A stretch of DNA of 64,000 bases, from NCBI GenBank assembly GCA_029204045.2, contig CM055076.1, forward strand, positions 8,870,346 through 8,934,345, in the 5' to 3' direction. The stretch comes from Tillandsia leiboldiana (lineage: Eukaryota; Streptophyta; Magnoliopsida; Poales; Bromeliaceae). Below, piece by piece: positions 19,585 through 31,910 of this stretch. The notes beneath the pieces were generated by a model. It was not told the DNA's origin. It saw only the letters and a program-made list of their open reading frames with translations, and did no database searches. Made by a program: the position numbers and the translations under genes. Numbering within the stretch: position 1 is the first letter of the stretch; each line of letters begins with the position of its first letter.

Positions 19585-22500
19585 TGTAGTGGCCCTAATT
19601 CCCATGCAGCGTTCTTTCGATGAATCCACTGTTAGAGCACCTAGCGTTGGTGTATCTGGCCCATGGTGCGTCAATGGGATGCCACAGATGGACCCTGTGT
19701 GTTATTATTAGCTGTGTAGGCCTTCGGCTGAGTTTGCCGAAATTTCAGAAAAGAATTAGGCCCAACAAAGGTCGGAAATGGATTCAGCACGGAAAAACGC
19801 TTGAAAACGGCTATTTGCTTGTTTATTTCTGAGTCCGGATGCCCAAAAACGGACTCCCGGAAGTTTTAGTGGAAAATGGTGCATGGGAGGGGCCGTAGAC
19901 CGCCGGGATGCCACGTGGCGGCCTGTCATTGGCCGGTTCAGGATGCGCGGTCCACAGAGCTGCGCGGCGGGGTGCACAGACCCGGCGCATGGACACGTGG
20001 CACCGCCTGATTGGCGGGCGCAAGGCGCGCGGTCTACCGGGTGAGCGCGGCGGTGCATGGACCAATGCGGGGCCACGTGGCAGCCTCCGGTTGGTCGGTG
20101 CACGCTGCGCGGTCCACGGAATTCCGCAGTGGAATGCGTGGACCGGGTGTAGGGGACACGTGTCACCCTCTGGTTCGCGGGCGCACCGTGCGCGGCGCAC
20201 GGAGTCGGGGCCGGTACCTCGGGGCACGTGCCCACGTCGGGGCCATGCCGCGCGCCCGGCGCGGCCGCCGACCGGTCAGCGGGTCAACCGGGGGGACACG
20301 CGTCGCCCGCTGATTGGCGGGCGCCAACCGCCTCACTGTGCGGGGGCGGGCCACGTGGCAGCCCGTGGGTGGCCCGAACAGCTGTTTGCTGTTCGGCGGG
20401 CCACGTGGCGGCACCTGGTGGATTCGGGCGTGAACAGTGTTGGGCCGGCCCAACACTGTAGCCGCCCGAAAGTACCGGGCGCCCGAAAGTTGGGCCCGAA
20501 AGCCCATTGACTTGTCTTTTTGGGCTGATTTCGGGTGAGGCCTATAAATAGGCCCCTTGGGGCTCACTTTAGAGGCTTTTCCCGAGAGCTTTAGCCATTG
20601 AGCCCTTCACCAATTTTCTTCCTCTCCCTCTTGTGCATCTTTTGGCAAAGGTTCAGAATTTTTGGAGGGCGCGACGACGGCGACTTCTACATCGGGGTGC
20701 GGAGCGACGATCTACTGTTGGAGGCCCATTTTCGTCGCAGTTTAGTCTGGGAGGTCTACCGGGCTACCCCGACGTTATTTTTGGACGATTTCTGCGGTGC
20801 CGGTTTCGTAAGAGGTAAATCTACATCTTCTGTGTTGGACACTTTTTCTGGATCCGAGCTTTTCTTGGGGTTCTGGGTACATTTTTAACCCCCTTTGCGA
20901 CTGTTGGTTGATTTGGACAGCACCTACTTGTCGGATTTTTATCTCCTCATCCGGACATCGGAATTCGACGTTTCAGGACTCTATCGACATCTACTCTTCG
21001 CGAGGATCGCCGTCATATTTTTATTGGAATTTTTGGAGGAAGTTTTTCAGGTGAAAATTTCGTGTGAATGGGACTGTTCATCACAGATTTTGGGATTTTG
21101 GAATTTGTGTGGTTTAAAGTGTAATTTTGGTGTATGTTTGTACCCAGGAGGTTGTGAGCACTTCTACCGTGTTGTTGGCTTTGTGGGATCTGTGATTGGA
21201 CTGTTTTGGGCTTTCTCAGCTGTACGATTCCGAGCAGTTAGCACTTTCAGGTGGGTGACCTTGCTTCCAAGAACTCTGGACTGTGTACTAATTCTATGTG
21301 TGTAGGATCATGCATGTTAGAAATTGGAGTATTAGCATGTGTAAAACTGTATGTTGTATCTTGTATATCAGTTGATGAATCTTTTGATTCCTACACTATG
21401 TTAAGTAATGAAATCTTGGAATTTGACCTAGCACCCCTGTCATATGTATCATGTTCAGCCAGTCTGTAGAAAACTCCAACTTGGGCTAGGTTTTTATTGC
21501 TCTAGACATTCCACATCACGATACTTCATTTCACCTTGGACTTAGCTTTTCCTCGCCCGAGTTGTGGGCCGAGAGGTCGGTTGGTTGTGGGATGCATTTG
21601 CACTCGTGTCTGGGGACCGAGTGGAGTTGATAGCAGTCTGTAGATTTGATTTCTTTGGGAGAGTGATAGTGATGGTAAATCTGGGTTCTTGGAAACTGTC
21701 AGAGAGACAGTGAGTTTCAGCTGTGTAGATTCCAGCCAGTGAGTGAGTTAGTGATTTGTTTGGTAGTCGATCTTATTGATCGAGGATTGGATCATAGCCT
21801 GCATGAGCCACATTTGAGCTTTACAGAGATACTTTTCAGTGATACTTATGGGTTACTTTGACTCGAGCGGGTCGCTCCCCTCGAGTGCCACTCCGGAGTA
21901 GGCGAGACCGGGTTGTGTACCGGCGTGAGTTTGAGATGTTCTTTAGCGACTTGTTGTTGCATTGGTCCCTCTGGCTGTGCTTTTGTTGGCAGCCACGGAC
22001 GCCCTACGTAAGTCCGCTCCTCCGGGACGTAACGGCAGTAGGTTGGTGCAGGTTTGACTGGACCCGATGTGGCAGTCAGTTTTGATTGGGTGATCAGGGA
22101 GGAGAGTTAGTTGTGGCATTATGTTCTTTCTGTTCCACTGTTGAGCATCTAGATAGAGGCATAGTAGCTGTAGAGTTACCTTTCCCAGCTTTCCTTATAG
22201 CACTGCATATGTTACTTTTGCCTCTGGTAGACTTAGTGGGCAGACCGTCGGGCTTGTTGGCGGCACCCACTGAGAACTACTGTGGGATGTAGTTCTCACA
22301 CCCGTCGTGGTGTTTTCTCCCCAGGGACTTCTGCTCCGGTTCCTGCAGCTCTTGTTGCTGATCCAGCTCCTTCTGACCGAGGTAAGGGCGTCGCGAGATA
22401 GATCCCCTCCTGTCATCTTCAGTGTGTGAGTAGATGTACCCCAGTACCATTTTGGTGTGTGTTATGTCGAGTGACTGTTGTAGTGAGGTTTTGAGTTGTA

Positions 22501-22731
22501 CCTTTCTTTCCTGCTTTTCTGAGAGACTCTTGTATTCTGGTGAGACTGGTCTGTATATTTGTGAGTTGTAGTTTATTTTATGTATTTTATTCCAGCTTTT
22601 CTCTTTCAGCTCTGATATCTGCTAGTGTAGATGTTTCTTTGCAGGTTAGTCGCTACGCCTGTACGGGGCTTCCCGTACGGGCGGCGGATCTGTTGGCGAG
22701 CCGGGGCGCAGTATCGCCCCGGGGCGTGACA
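19585..22731 (+). repeat. Y 3' LTR
   Basis: 3147 bp, TGTAGTGG to GTGACA. It has the same GC-rich CACGTG block, TATA box (20543-20550) and hairpin (22271-22298) as the 5' LTR, plus 33 bp near 21714 that the 5' LTR lacks. Confidence 0.93.
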
Positions 22732-22735
22732 GATG

Positions 22736-23895
22736 TCTAAAGCATGAAAGAACCTAGCCCAAGTGAGGGTTCTCTACTAGTATGGTATACACATGCAACA
22801 TATGACAGGGTGCTAGGTCAAAGTCCAATTCTCTATAAACATCATGATACAGTAATACTACCACCTATTCTAGCATGTGAAAGCTAATATACTAGAATTA
22901 GTAGAAAATCCACAGTTTGGAGAAAATCAAACCAACCCACCTAGCACGCGCTGATCCGTAGTTCGATGAAGCTGAAACTGAACGTGCGTTTCTCAGGTTC
23001 TCACGGTTCCAACGAACCTAAAAGCTCCAGAAAACTCCACCCCGATAAACGGCGGTGCTCAAAATACCAAGTACTGCTCAACGGCCCACTGCAAAATTCA
23101 CCGTGCGCATCAATGGTGTGTAGAAGTCAAACCGTACACAATTTTTATCCTGAACCAAAAAGCAAGATGCTCACCTCGGTCGTAAGAAGGGGTCCCAACT
23201 TTTTCTTTCTCAGCCGCAATCCAAAAATTCCAGCAAAACTGATATACAAAGCCGATTGTCGCGTGGGTTCAACCGTAGATTTGAGAACCAAAACCTTGTA
23301 GTAGAGCTCCAAAGATGGGAAAAGTTCCCCTTCGAAATGCCTTCAGAAAAAATCCAAGAAATGTACGATTGCGTTCCTCTCGAAGCGTATAGATGGAGAT
23401 CGACTCCAAAAACATCCAATTCCGTCAACAAACGACCGAGAAAAGCATAAAAGCTCCCTGCTGTCCCAAAACAGGGTACAAAATAAAGGATAGAGTTCAA
23501 GAAATTTTGGAGCTTAATCTAGAAAAAATTTCTCTTAGGTGTCAACATGAAAAATACTCCTCTATATCTTGTTAACACATCCATACAAATAAATCCCAAA
23601 AAATCATGATAATCTCTTAGCTATCACCATACAATTGTTCATTGCTCAAAGGAACCATAAGAAATCTGCACTGTAAAAATTTGCACTATAGGGTCGGGAA
23701 GATGATGTGATTTACCTGACCAAACGAGCTCTGAATCCAGTGAGAAATGTGGCAATGGATTCCTCGTCGAGTGTATATGCGAATCGAGCTAAAGAACTCC
23801 CAAATCTGAACTCGTATGAAAGAGAAACCCCAAAATTACCCAAGGCTGTCCGAGAACAAAATTCGTGCGTGATGGTCCTAGAAAATCCAAAAATA
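22736..23895 (-). repeat. X1 5' LTR, second part, truncated
   Basis: Continues the X1 LTR after the Y insertion and matches X2 42983-44140. It stops abruptly at 23895, where copia copy A begins mid-gene. The last 1 kb of the LTR, present in X2 (44141-45125), is missing here. The break shows no obvious microhomology. Confidence 0.85.
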
Positions 23896-26800
23896 CTGTG
23901 AGGTAGAGTAGACTTCCAATCATGCTGCGATAAAGTTTCTCGTCAACATTCTCACTAAGAGATTCACTTCCTAATCCCTTATTGCTAGTTCCCATAGGAG
24001 TAGGAAAATCTTTAGAATCTTCTAATTCGAATTTCTTTACCAACTCCTTTGCATACTTGGATTGACACAGATGGATGCCTTCACCATTTTGTTTCACTTG
24101 CAATCCAAGAAAGTATGTCAGTTCGCCCATCATAGACATCTCAAATTCGCTTTCCATGGTTTCTGCGAATTTAGAAGCATCATTATCCTTTGTTGCTCCA
24201 AATACAATGTCATCGACATAGATTTGTGCAACAATGAAGTTATTTTGATAATGCTTCACAAAGAGAGTCCTGTCTGCTCCCCCTCGAGTATAGCCCTTCT
24301 CCAAAAGGTGCTTTGTCAACCTTTCGTACCACGCTCGCGGTGCTTGTTTTAAACCATAAAGAGCATTTTTCAAACGAAAAACATGGTTAGGTAGTTTACA
24401 GTCTACGAAACCTTTCGGTTGAGCCACATAAACTTCCTCATTTAAAAACCCATTTAAAAATGCGCTCTTAACGTCCATTTGAAAGAGTTTTATTTTAAAG
24501 TGACAAGCAATAGCAAATAAGATACGAATGGACTCGAGTCTAGCTACAGGGGCGAACGTTTCATCAAAGTCTATACCTTCTATTTGAGAGTAGCCTTGAG
24601 CAACTAAACGTGCTTTGTTCCTGATGATGGTACCATCCTTATTTTTTTTGTTCTTGAAAATCCATTTAGTACCGATCACATTGTGTTGCTTCGGAGGCGT
24701 CGTTAATTCCCAGACTTTGTTGCGTTCAAACTGATGGAGCTCTTCCTGCATTGCTTCAATCCAGTAGTCATCCTGAAGAGCTTCATCGACGATCTTTGGT
24801 TCGATCAAGGAAACGTAACAAGCGAATCCACAAACCAACTGTCTCCGAGTTTTGACTCCTTCTAGTGGGTCTCCAATGATGTTTGATTCAGGATGATCCT
24901 TGGAGATGCGTAACGTTTGATGTAATGGAGTACTCGGAGGTACATGAGATGATTCCTGCACATCAGATAAGCTTGAAGAACCATTAGATGCATCATTAAT
25001 ATTGGAAGTATTATCATGAGAAGATGCATTTACAGGAGTATCATCATCAAGAGAGATATCAGGGGTAGATTTATCAGATGCAAAGTGGAAAGCTTCATCT
25101 ACTTTAACATTTATGGATTCTACAATCGTTTTAGATTCCAAGTTAAATACTCGATATGCTCTACTATTTGTAGAATAACCCATGAAAATCCCTTCGTCAC
25201 TTCGAGAGTCAAATTTTCCAAGATTTTCGCGGTCACGTAAAATGTAACATCAACTCCCAAAGATACGAAAATATTTGATGTTTGGCTTTCTACAAAACCA
25301 CAGTTCATATGGTGTATTTAACGTTCCCGGACGCAAATAAACTCGATTAATAACATAGATTGCAGTGTTCACAGCTTCAGCCCAAAAATGTAGCGGTAAA
25401 TTCCGGCTGTGAAGCATAACACGTGCCATCTCTTGTACAACCCGATTTTTGCGCTCGACTACACTATTCTGTTGAGGTGTATAGGGTGCTGAGAATTCAT
25501 GTTTAATGCCATTGGAAGTGCAAAAATCAATGAATTTAGAATTTATGAATTCTCTACCTCTATCACTTCTAACACGAATGATCTTTTCATTCTTTTCAAT
25601 CATAATACGAAGGCAAATCTCGTGAAAACAATCAAAAGTATCAGCTTTCTCTTTTAAAAATGCTACCCATGAGTATCTAGAGAAATCATCAACCAATAAA
25701 AAAATATACCATTTACCTCCCAAGGATGGTTGACGTGTCGGCCCCATAAGATCCATATGCAATAATTCCAAGGGCCGTTTGGTACCAACGTGGTTCAAGT
25801 TCTTGTGTGCAGTCCTAGATTGTTTTCCCTTTTGACAACCACCACACACAATGTTTTGTTTAAGTGAAAGTTTAGGAACCCCCTTGACCACGTCTTTGTT
25901 TGAAATTCTAGCAAGTTCCTTAAAATTTATGTGACCTAGCCTTTCATGTCAAAATGTTTCATTATTCAAAGAGGCTAAGTTACAATTTTCAGAAATTTTA
26001 TTGGGAACAACATAACAATTGTTTTCAGATCTAACCCCCTTTAAAAAGAAAACATGGTCCTTATCGGTTACAATGCATTCAACAGATGAAAAATTAACTG
26101 AAAAACCATTGTCACAAAGTTGACTGATACTTATGAGGTTAGTCTTAAGGCCATCAACAAATAACACATTATTTAGAATCGGGCCATCTGGAATAGCTAC
26201 TGTTCCTTTTCCAACAATTTTGGAAGACTGACCGTCTCGGAAAACTGCAAGTCCTCCGGAGATTTTCTCAAAATTTTGAAAGCAGTTTTTGTCACCGGTC
26301 ATGTGACGGGAACAACCGCTATCCAGATACCAAGACGAATTATCATAAGCATGCAAGGAAATATTTGTAACAAGACAAGGAAAGACTTCACCTTTGCGTA
26401 CCCAACCCTTTCGAGTTTTGGTGTACGTCAGAAATGATTGTGAAGTTGATACCTTTGGTGAAAGCGTCTTGTTTGATCCATCGCTTTTCCTTGACATCGT
26501 CGTCTTGATTGATGAACTACCGAGGCTCTTTTCCTTCGAATAAGTTGCATTTGATTTCCGAGGAATTGCCCTTTTGGTAGTCGTTGCAAGAAGTGCTTGA
26601 GTTGAGCGTTTGGCTCCCATCTTGTAATTTCTTCTTATGTGCCCTGCAATACCACAACGAAAACATACCTTGATGCTTGACGATTCCGAAGAGGGGGAAA
26701 TAGGTTCGTTGTCGTTGTTTGTCGTCAATTCCGGTGTCGGAGGAGGAGATACCGACTGGGGCACAAAGACTGTCCCAACCGAACTAAAATTGTCTTTAGT

Positions 26801-28381
26801 TCGATTGTATCCGAGGCCGAACTTGTTTGATTGACCAAGACCAAGAAGCTTATCCAACTTACTCCTTCCTGATGAAAATCACTGTAAGTCATCCTTGAGT
26901 TGGAGAATGGTCTCTGTCATTTCCAATTTTTCTTGTCGAGCCTCGCCGTTGAGCTTCAAGAAGTAATTCGCTTTGTTCACCATATCTATATAATCCTTCT
27001 CGAGTTGCTCATTGGACTCTTGAAGTGAAGCATTTGCTTTTATCAGATTATCCCTTTCCACTTCAAGATCGGTCGAGAGAGAAGTTACCCTTTTTACTTC
27101 TTCTTCGAGATCCTGCAATCTCCCTCTCAACCCCTTGTTTTGCTTAGCCAGTTTCTTTGAATCCCTCAAAAGTCTGTGGTAGGCTAGAGCAAAATCTTCA
27201 CCTTCCGAGTTATCCGATTCATCGTCCGTTGCAATCTTTTCAACAGTGGAGTTGGACAATGACTCGGATGTATTAGCCATTAAGCACATGAAGGGTGAAG
27301 ATGTGGACGCGTGGAACGCCGTTGCGTTATCTTCTTCATCACTTGACGATGAGGTGTCATCCCAAGTGACGGCTTACATCGCTTTCTTCTTTGACGGATT
27401 CTTATTAGGACACTCCGTTGAGATATGACCGTACCCTCGGCACTTGAAGCATTGGACTTGTCCTTCTGAGCTTTTCTTATCCTTAGAAAAACCCTCTTGC
27501 TTTCTTGGTTTGAAACTTGAAGAACCTTTGCCTTTCTTCGACTTTACGAAGGATGGAGTTTTGCTTGAGTTACCCCTTCGAAAGTTTCGGCGAAATCTTC
27601 TTGTCAAGAGAGCAAGCTGCTTCTCAAAGTCCTCCATAGATAGGTTTACGTCATCGTCTAAGGAGGATGAATGCGCGTCTTCTTCTTTTGTTGTTTTCAA
27701 TGCTAAACCTGAAGACTTAGAAGAGGATGTTTTTCCAGAAGAATAGTTAGTAGGAAATGTCATTTCATAAGTTTGTAATGAACCAACTAATTCTTTTACA
27801 CGGATTTCGTCCGGGTGTTTAATAGTTTCAATGGCTGTAACCTTGGACCGAAATCTTTCAGGAAGAGTTCTTAATATTTTTCTTACAACTTTAAATTCTG
27901 GAATCTTCTCTCCCAAGTTAGCACATGAGTTTACAATGTCTTGCAATCGTGTGTAATAGTCTGTGAAAGATTCATTTTCTGCCATGAAAATAGAGTCAAA
28001 CTTGCTCGTAAGCATTTGCAGTTTCTGAATCGTCACAAGGTTAGTTCCCTCATGCGTAACTTGAAGAACATCCCAGATTTCTTTCGCAGTCTCACATGCC
28101 GAGACGCGAGAGAACTCTGTTTGCGACAAAGCATTAAATAGAGCATTAATCCCTTTGCCATTGTAAGAAGAAAAATCTATCTCTTTCTTGGTCCATTTCG
28201 ACCTAGGTTTGATGGTGCGAACATCAGCAAGAATTTCAGTTGGATTAGACCATCCTAATTCAATTGATTGCAACACCCGTTCGTCGATGGAAATTAAAAA
28301 GGCTTTCATCCGTACTTTCCAGTAGGCATAATTTGTTCCATCGAAGAACGGGGGTCTGTTGATGTTTCCACCTTCAACCAT
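23896..28381 (-). pseudogene. Copia copy A gag-pol, truncated and with four stops
   Basis: Copia polyprotein read from ATG at 28381. Gag, both zinc knuckles, protease (LDSGCSRHMTG), integrase and RT (YVDD) are recognisable and nearly identical to copy B. The frame is kept throughout but broken by stops at 27374-27376, 26879-26881, 25949-25951 and 25250-25252. Compared with B each arises from a C-to-T or G-to-A change (CAA, CGA, TGG, CGA), and two integrase residues near the second Asp and Glu motifs are also changed. A 15-bp in-frame gap lies near 27350. The gene ends at 23896 just inside the end of RT; RNase H, ORF3 and the 3' LTR are gone. The last frame runs on into X LTR sequence to 23789, giving a chance fusion. 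Confidence 0.9.
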
Positions 28382-28400
28382 TGTTTACAACCCTATTCCT

Positions 28401-28412
28401 GCTCCGATACCA
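28401..28412 (-). other. Copy A primer binding site
   Basis: TGGTATCGGAGC on the minus strand two bases from the LTR end; one base differs from the usual TGGTATCAGAGC. B has the same variant (37980-37991). Confidence 0.8.
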
Positions 28413-28414
28413 CT

Positions 28415-29719
28415 TGTTGGGTTATGTATAATTGGATCTAAATAGGGAAAAAAACACCTAGAGGTGGGTGAATAGGTGTAAACAATAAACACTCAAAAAT
28501 CTTTGCGATATAAAACCTAATGCGGAAAAATAAATAACACGCAGAGATTTTTACGTGGAAAACTCCAAACCGGAGTAAAAACCACGGGACCGATAACACG
28601 GTGAAATCCACTAGAATTAAACACGTACAAGGTGATATACCATACTCACAGACGACTCAACCTTTTCCATACGCTCCTAGTTGATCTTCTCCGCTCGCTC
28701 CACGACGCTTCTCGAATCCACGATCTGCGTCCAACGCCGAATCCACGACGTCCGACCGAATCCACGGTCTTCACCCAGTAGCACGCTTCGAATCCACGAA
28801 CGTACCTCGCTCCGAATCCACGAGAGCGGTAGCACCTTGAATCCACAAGGCCACGCGAGTCCACGCGCCGATTTTGGGAAATCGTTGTTTTTGGGTGGTG
28901 ATGATCTGCCGAATACTTAGATTAGAAATAGATCGGAAATACCATCTAAGTATTCGTTGATTTGATTCTACTCAAAATGTGAGTATGAAAACCTAAAATC
29001 AAATCAATCAATATAGATGAAGAAACATAAGATTCTATCTATTGATTTCCTTTCTTCTCTATTTGTGGATCTATCTATTTCGGTCGTCTTTTTTCCTTTG
29101 TCGTGGGTTACCCTAAAAAATGAAGTAAAGGGTCTATATATATGTTAGAAACCATTGGAAGAGGATAAGAATCAAAAACTAACCTTTTCTGGAATTTTTC
29201 AGGACGGTGATCCGGATCGGACTTCAGCGATCCGGATTGCAGTAGCGAGACAGACAGTTTCCAGAAAAACAAAGGTTCGGGATCCGGATCGAAGTGCCTG
29301 ATCCGGATCGTTCATACAATTCACCAAACACCAACGTTCGGGATCCGGATTGAAATGCCTGATCCGGATCGTTCAAATAAAATGGTAGAACCAGTGTTCG
29401 GGATCCGGATCAAAGGAGGCTACGATCCGGATTGAACTTGTGTATGAACGAACACCCTTCGGGATCCAGATTGGAAAGTCTGATCCGGATCCTGAACATG
29501 TCCCATGTCCAGTTTTTGATTTTTTTTGCAATTAGAAATTCATCCAAGTGTTTCTACACTATAAGAAGTATTCGGATCACCAAAAATAATTAATTAAACA
29601 TACATGATCCTTTTGAATTCTTCTTTCTTGAGATTGAGTTATATGATCCAACTTTCTTTATCTTCAATCTTCAAGACTTAACCGAATTCACGAAATACGC
29701 CAACTCAAATTCCGTAACA
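28415..29719 (-). repeat. Middle copia LTR (3' LTR of B, 5' LTR of A)
   Basis: 1305 bp, TGTTACGG to CCAACA on the minus strand. The A primer site lies on its left and the B polypurine tract on its right, so one LTR serves two copies. It contains the GATCCGGATC array (about 29205-29495), a TATATATA box near 29131-29143, a CGAATCCACG array (28725-28860) and a C-tract hairpin (28454-28479), the last with a mutated C-tract. Confidence 0.92.
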
Positions 29720-29734
29720 ATCTCCCCCTTTGGC
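29720..29734 (-). other. B polypurine tract at the 3' LTR
   Basis: AAAGGGGGAGAT on the minus strand abuts TGTTACGG of the LTR, preceded by GTCACGAAACCGCC, as in V. Confidence 0.85.
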
Positions 29735-30254
29735 GGTTTCGTGACAAAACACAAATCCACTCAAGAAAATTCAAAAAGATATTTTTGTTGCTATCACCAT
29801 ACAATAAAAATTTACAATGGAGATCCAAAATAAAATAGATACATGAGTTAAACTCCTAAAACAGACTCTAGACTTAGACATCTGTACTCTCTGCAAAAGA
29901 AATCATTCTTGACCAAACAAATCGTTAGATACCTCAAGAATTCTATGTCATTCAAAAACCACACACAGAAATGAAGTTTATACTCATCTATACTTACCAT
30001 GACATTTATATATTCAGATATGTAATTTGATCATAGTTAAACACCAACATATCTTCTATGCAATCAAAATCCAAATGTCACAAAATTGTTAGTGAACATC
30101 AACTTGTTAGTTATATTACATGCCCAAATAGTTAGCAAATAGTTAGTCGAGACATGCATGCAATCTCAAATAAAAACCAAAAGTTGAAGTTATACTTACC
30201 TTCATGGTTCACAAACAATCGATCATGGTTTCATTGTTCAAACTGTTCTAATAT

Positions 30255-30274
30255 TCTCTCCCCCTTTTTGTCAC
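30255..30274 (-). other. B internal polypurine tract
   Basis: GTGACAAAAAGGGGGAGAGA on the minus strand, about 540 bp upstream of the terminal tract and shared with W (11691-11706) and, altered, V (about 55736-55757). It lies just after ORF3. Confidence 0.7.
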
Positions 30275-30431
30275 AAAGTTAGCCAAAATTACCAAAACGG
30301 AGAGAAAAGTTAACAAGTTCAAGAACCAAAACTGTGAGAATTAAAACTAAAAACTAAAAACTTAAAAACCTGCACAGGAAAAGATTAAAAAGAAAAAATC
30401 TGCACTAGAAAAAGAAAAGTTTGAGGACAAA

Positions 30432-31261
30432 TCAATCATCTGAGTCAGAGTCTTCAGAGCTCGTGCAGCCCAGTTTGTTCAAAATTCCTTTAAGCATTCC
30501 CAAAATCGTAGAACATTCTTGTTTCATCTTATGTATGTCCTTGGACATCTTTCTGAGTTCCAGAGTCATTTTATCTTGTTCTTGGTTGATGGAAGACACT
30601 AAGTTTGCCTTTTGGTCGATTCTTCTGGAAGTTGAAGAACGTTGTGTGACAGCTGACGGAGCAGTCTGACCTTCATTCCGAGGAGATCTTCTTGGCAGAG
30701 AATGTGAATTATCAAGGGGTTCATTGCTTGGCGAATTCTTTTTCCTTGCGTACTGCTTAATCGTTGAGGAAGACTTCATCAGCTTCTTGTTCTTTAGGTA
30801 AACCTTATTTTCTTCATCAATATCTTGTTGTACTTCATTAAGAAATGTGTCCCAATCTTCTTCGTCTTCAGATTCAGTTTCAGTTTGAGGGATATTCTTT
30901 GTTTCCTCTTGACATGTTTCATTTATTTCAATACCCCGAGCTCGTCCAAGTCGTCGAGCAAGTCTTTTTCTTTTTGTTTTCACAGAAGTTTCTTCCATTG
31001 GAGCTTTTCCCTTTTCAGCAGAGTAGGTGGAGCCTTTGATGTTTCTGCAGGCGCTTTTGATGTCTCTGCAGGGGCTTTCCCTTTCGAAGCAGTGGGAGTA
31101 ATTGCTTCAACTTGAAGCTCATCCCAATTGATCGATTCCGTCTCAGAGTCCGTATCGGAATCGTCCTTCGTTTTCTTCGCCTTCTTAGCCTTCTTGGGTT
31201 TGATAGTATCCCTTGTATGAACCATAGCAGCCAGAAGAAAAATGATCCAGGTGATCACCAT
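30432..31261 (-). pseudogene. B third ORF after pol, split by one frameshift
   Basis: Read from ATG 31261, chosen because it aligns with the start of the V homologue (55039). The N-terminus is hydrophobic (MVITWIIFLLAAMV), followed by lysine-rich and acidic stretches. A one-base frameshift lies near 30980-30998, after which the frame runs to 30432. The C-terminal half shares SDEEDW-like, LKNKKLMKS and MLKGILNKL blocks with V and looks coiled-coil prone. The product is unknown to me. Env-like ORFs in this position are described for Sireviruses; similarity to a known Env is not shown here. A membrane-anchored coiled-coil protein is the best reading. Confidence 0.7.
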
Positions 31262-31291
31262 TGCCACTAGTTTCTTGTGAGAAATGAATTC

Positions 31292-31673
31292 CTGTGAGCA
31301 ACAACTCAAGAACACGAAAAATTATTAATTTTCAAAAATTTTAAAAATTATACCCAAACAATCATTATCGTGTAGAGAGATTAAGAATCAAATTAGTTTT
31401 GCAAAAAGAATTTTAAAAATAGATCAATCGCATGATTTTCGAAAATTCCCATGATATACCCTAAAACCGAAATTTTTGAAATCGAAGGCCAAAAATCCGT
31501 TTATCATTAGAATACTTAGCATATAATCAAAACTAATCTACCCAGAGTTCTTATTTCAAAAGAAATTTGATAAAAAACCATCCACAAACGAAAAAGATAC
31601 AGAAATTTCATCACGTTTTGAGGAAGAATATGAAAAACTGTGATAAACCGAGATTTTGATCAATAAAACTTAC
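31292..31673 (-). other. Candidate intron in the ORF3 leader of B
   Basis: On the minus strand a donor CAAGTAAGT (GT at 31673) and an acceptor CTCACAG (AG at 31293-31292) bracket 382 bp of AT-rich sequence just before the ORF3 start. V has the same donor context at 54650 and an acceptor at 55011. Only RNA data could confirm splicing. Confidence 0.45.
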
Positions 31674-31784
31674 TTGGAATCGAAGAACTTGAGTTTGAAA
31701 GCTTCCAAGATGGATGAATTCTAGAGAGAGAAGCTCTGGAGACTTTTGAACAAAAGATTGAAGTAAAAAGAAATCAAAACCCTT

Positions 31785-31910
31785 TTGTTCTATATAAAAC
31801 CCTAGCCGCGATCCGGATCAGTTCGTGATTCCGATCCGGATCAGCTACCCGCAGAGAATACCTGCGTTCGGGATCCGGATCGGCTTGTCCAATCCGGATC
31901 GGCTCCAACT
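31785..31910 (-). promoter_or_regulatory. Internal palindrome and TATA-like module before ORF3 of B
   Basis: Five GATCCGGATC-type palindromes (31809-31903) are followed in element orientation by TTTTATATAG near 31790-31797. This repeats the LTR's own U3 layout inside the element, about 530 bp before ORF3. It could be an internal promoter for ORF3, which is inference. Confidence 0.5.

Larger units (their letters stand above)
4866..22731 (+). mobile_element. Gypsy chromovirus Y (Tekay/Del-like), nested host of W
   Basis: A complete Ty3/gypsy LTR retrotransposon. Both LTRs begin TGTAGTGG and end GTGACA; GATG is present on both flanks (4862-4865 and 22732-22735). This fits the uninterrupted sequence in X2 near 42976, so GATG is the likely target duplication, 4 bp rather than the 5 bp usual for gypsy. 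Between the LTRs lie a primer site, gag, protease, RT, RNase H, integrase with a C-terminal chromodomain, and a polypurine tract. The gene order with integrase last, the chromodomain and the roughly 3.1-kb LTRs point to the Tekay (Del) lineage. Apart from the W insertion and a 33-bp indel the LTRs are nearly identical, so insertion is recent. Confidence 0.93.
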
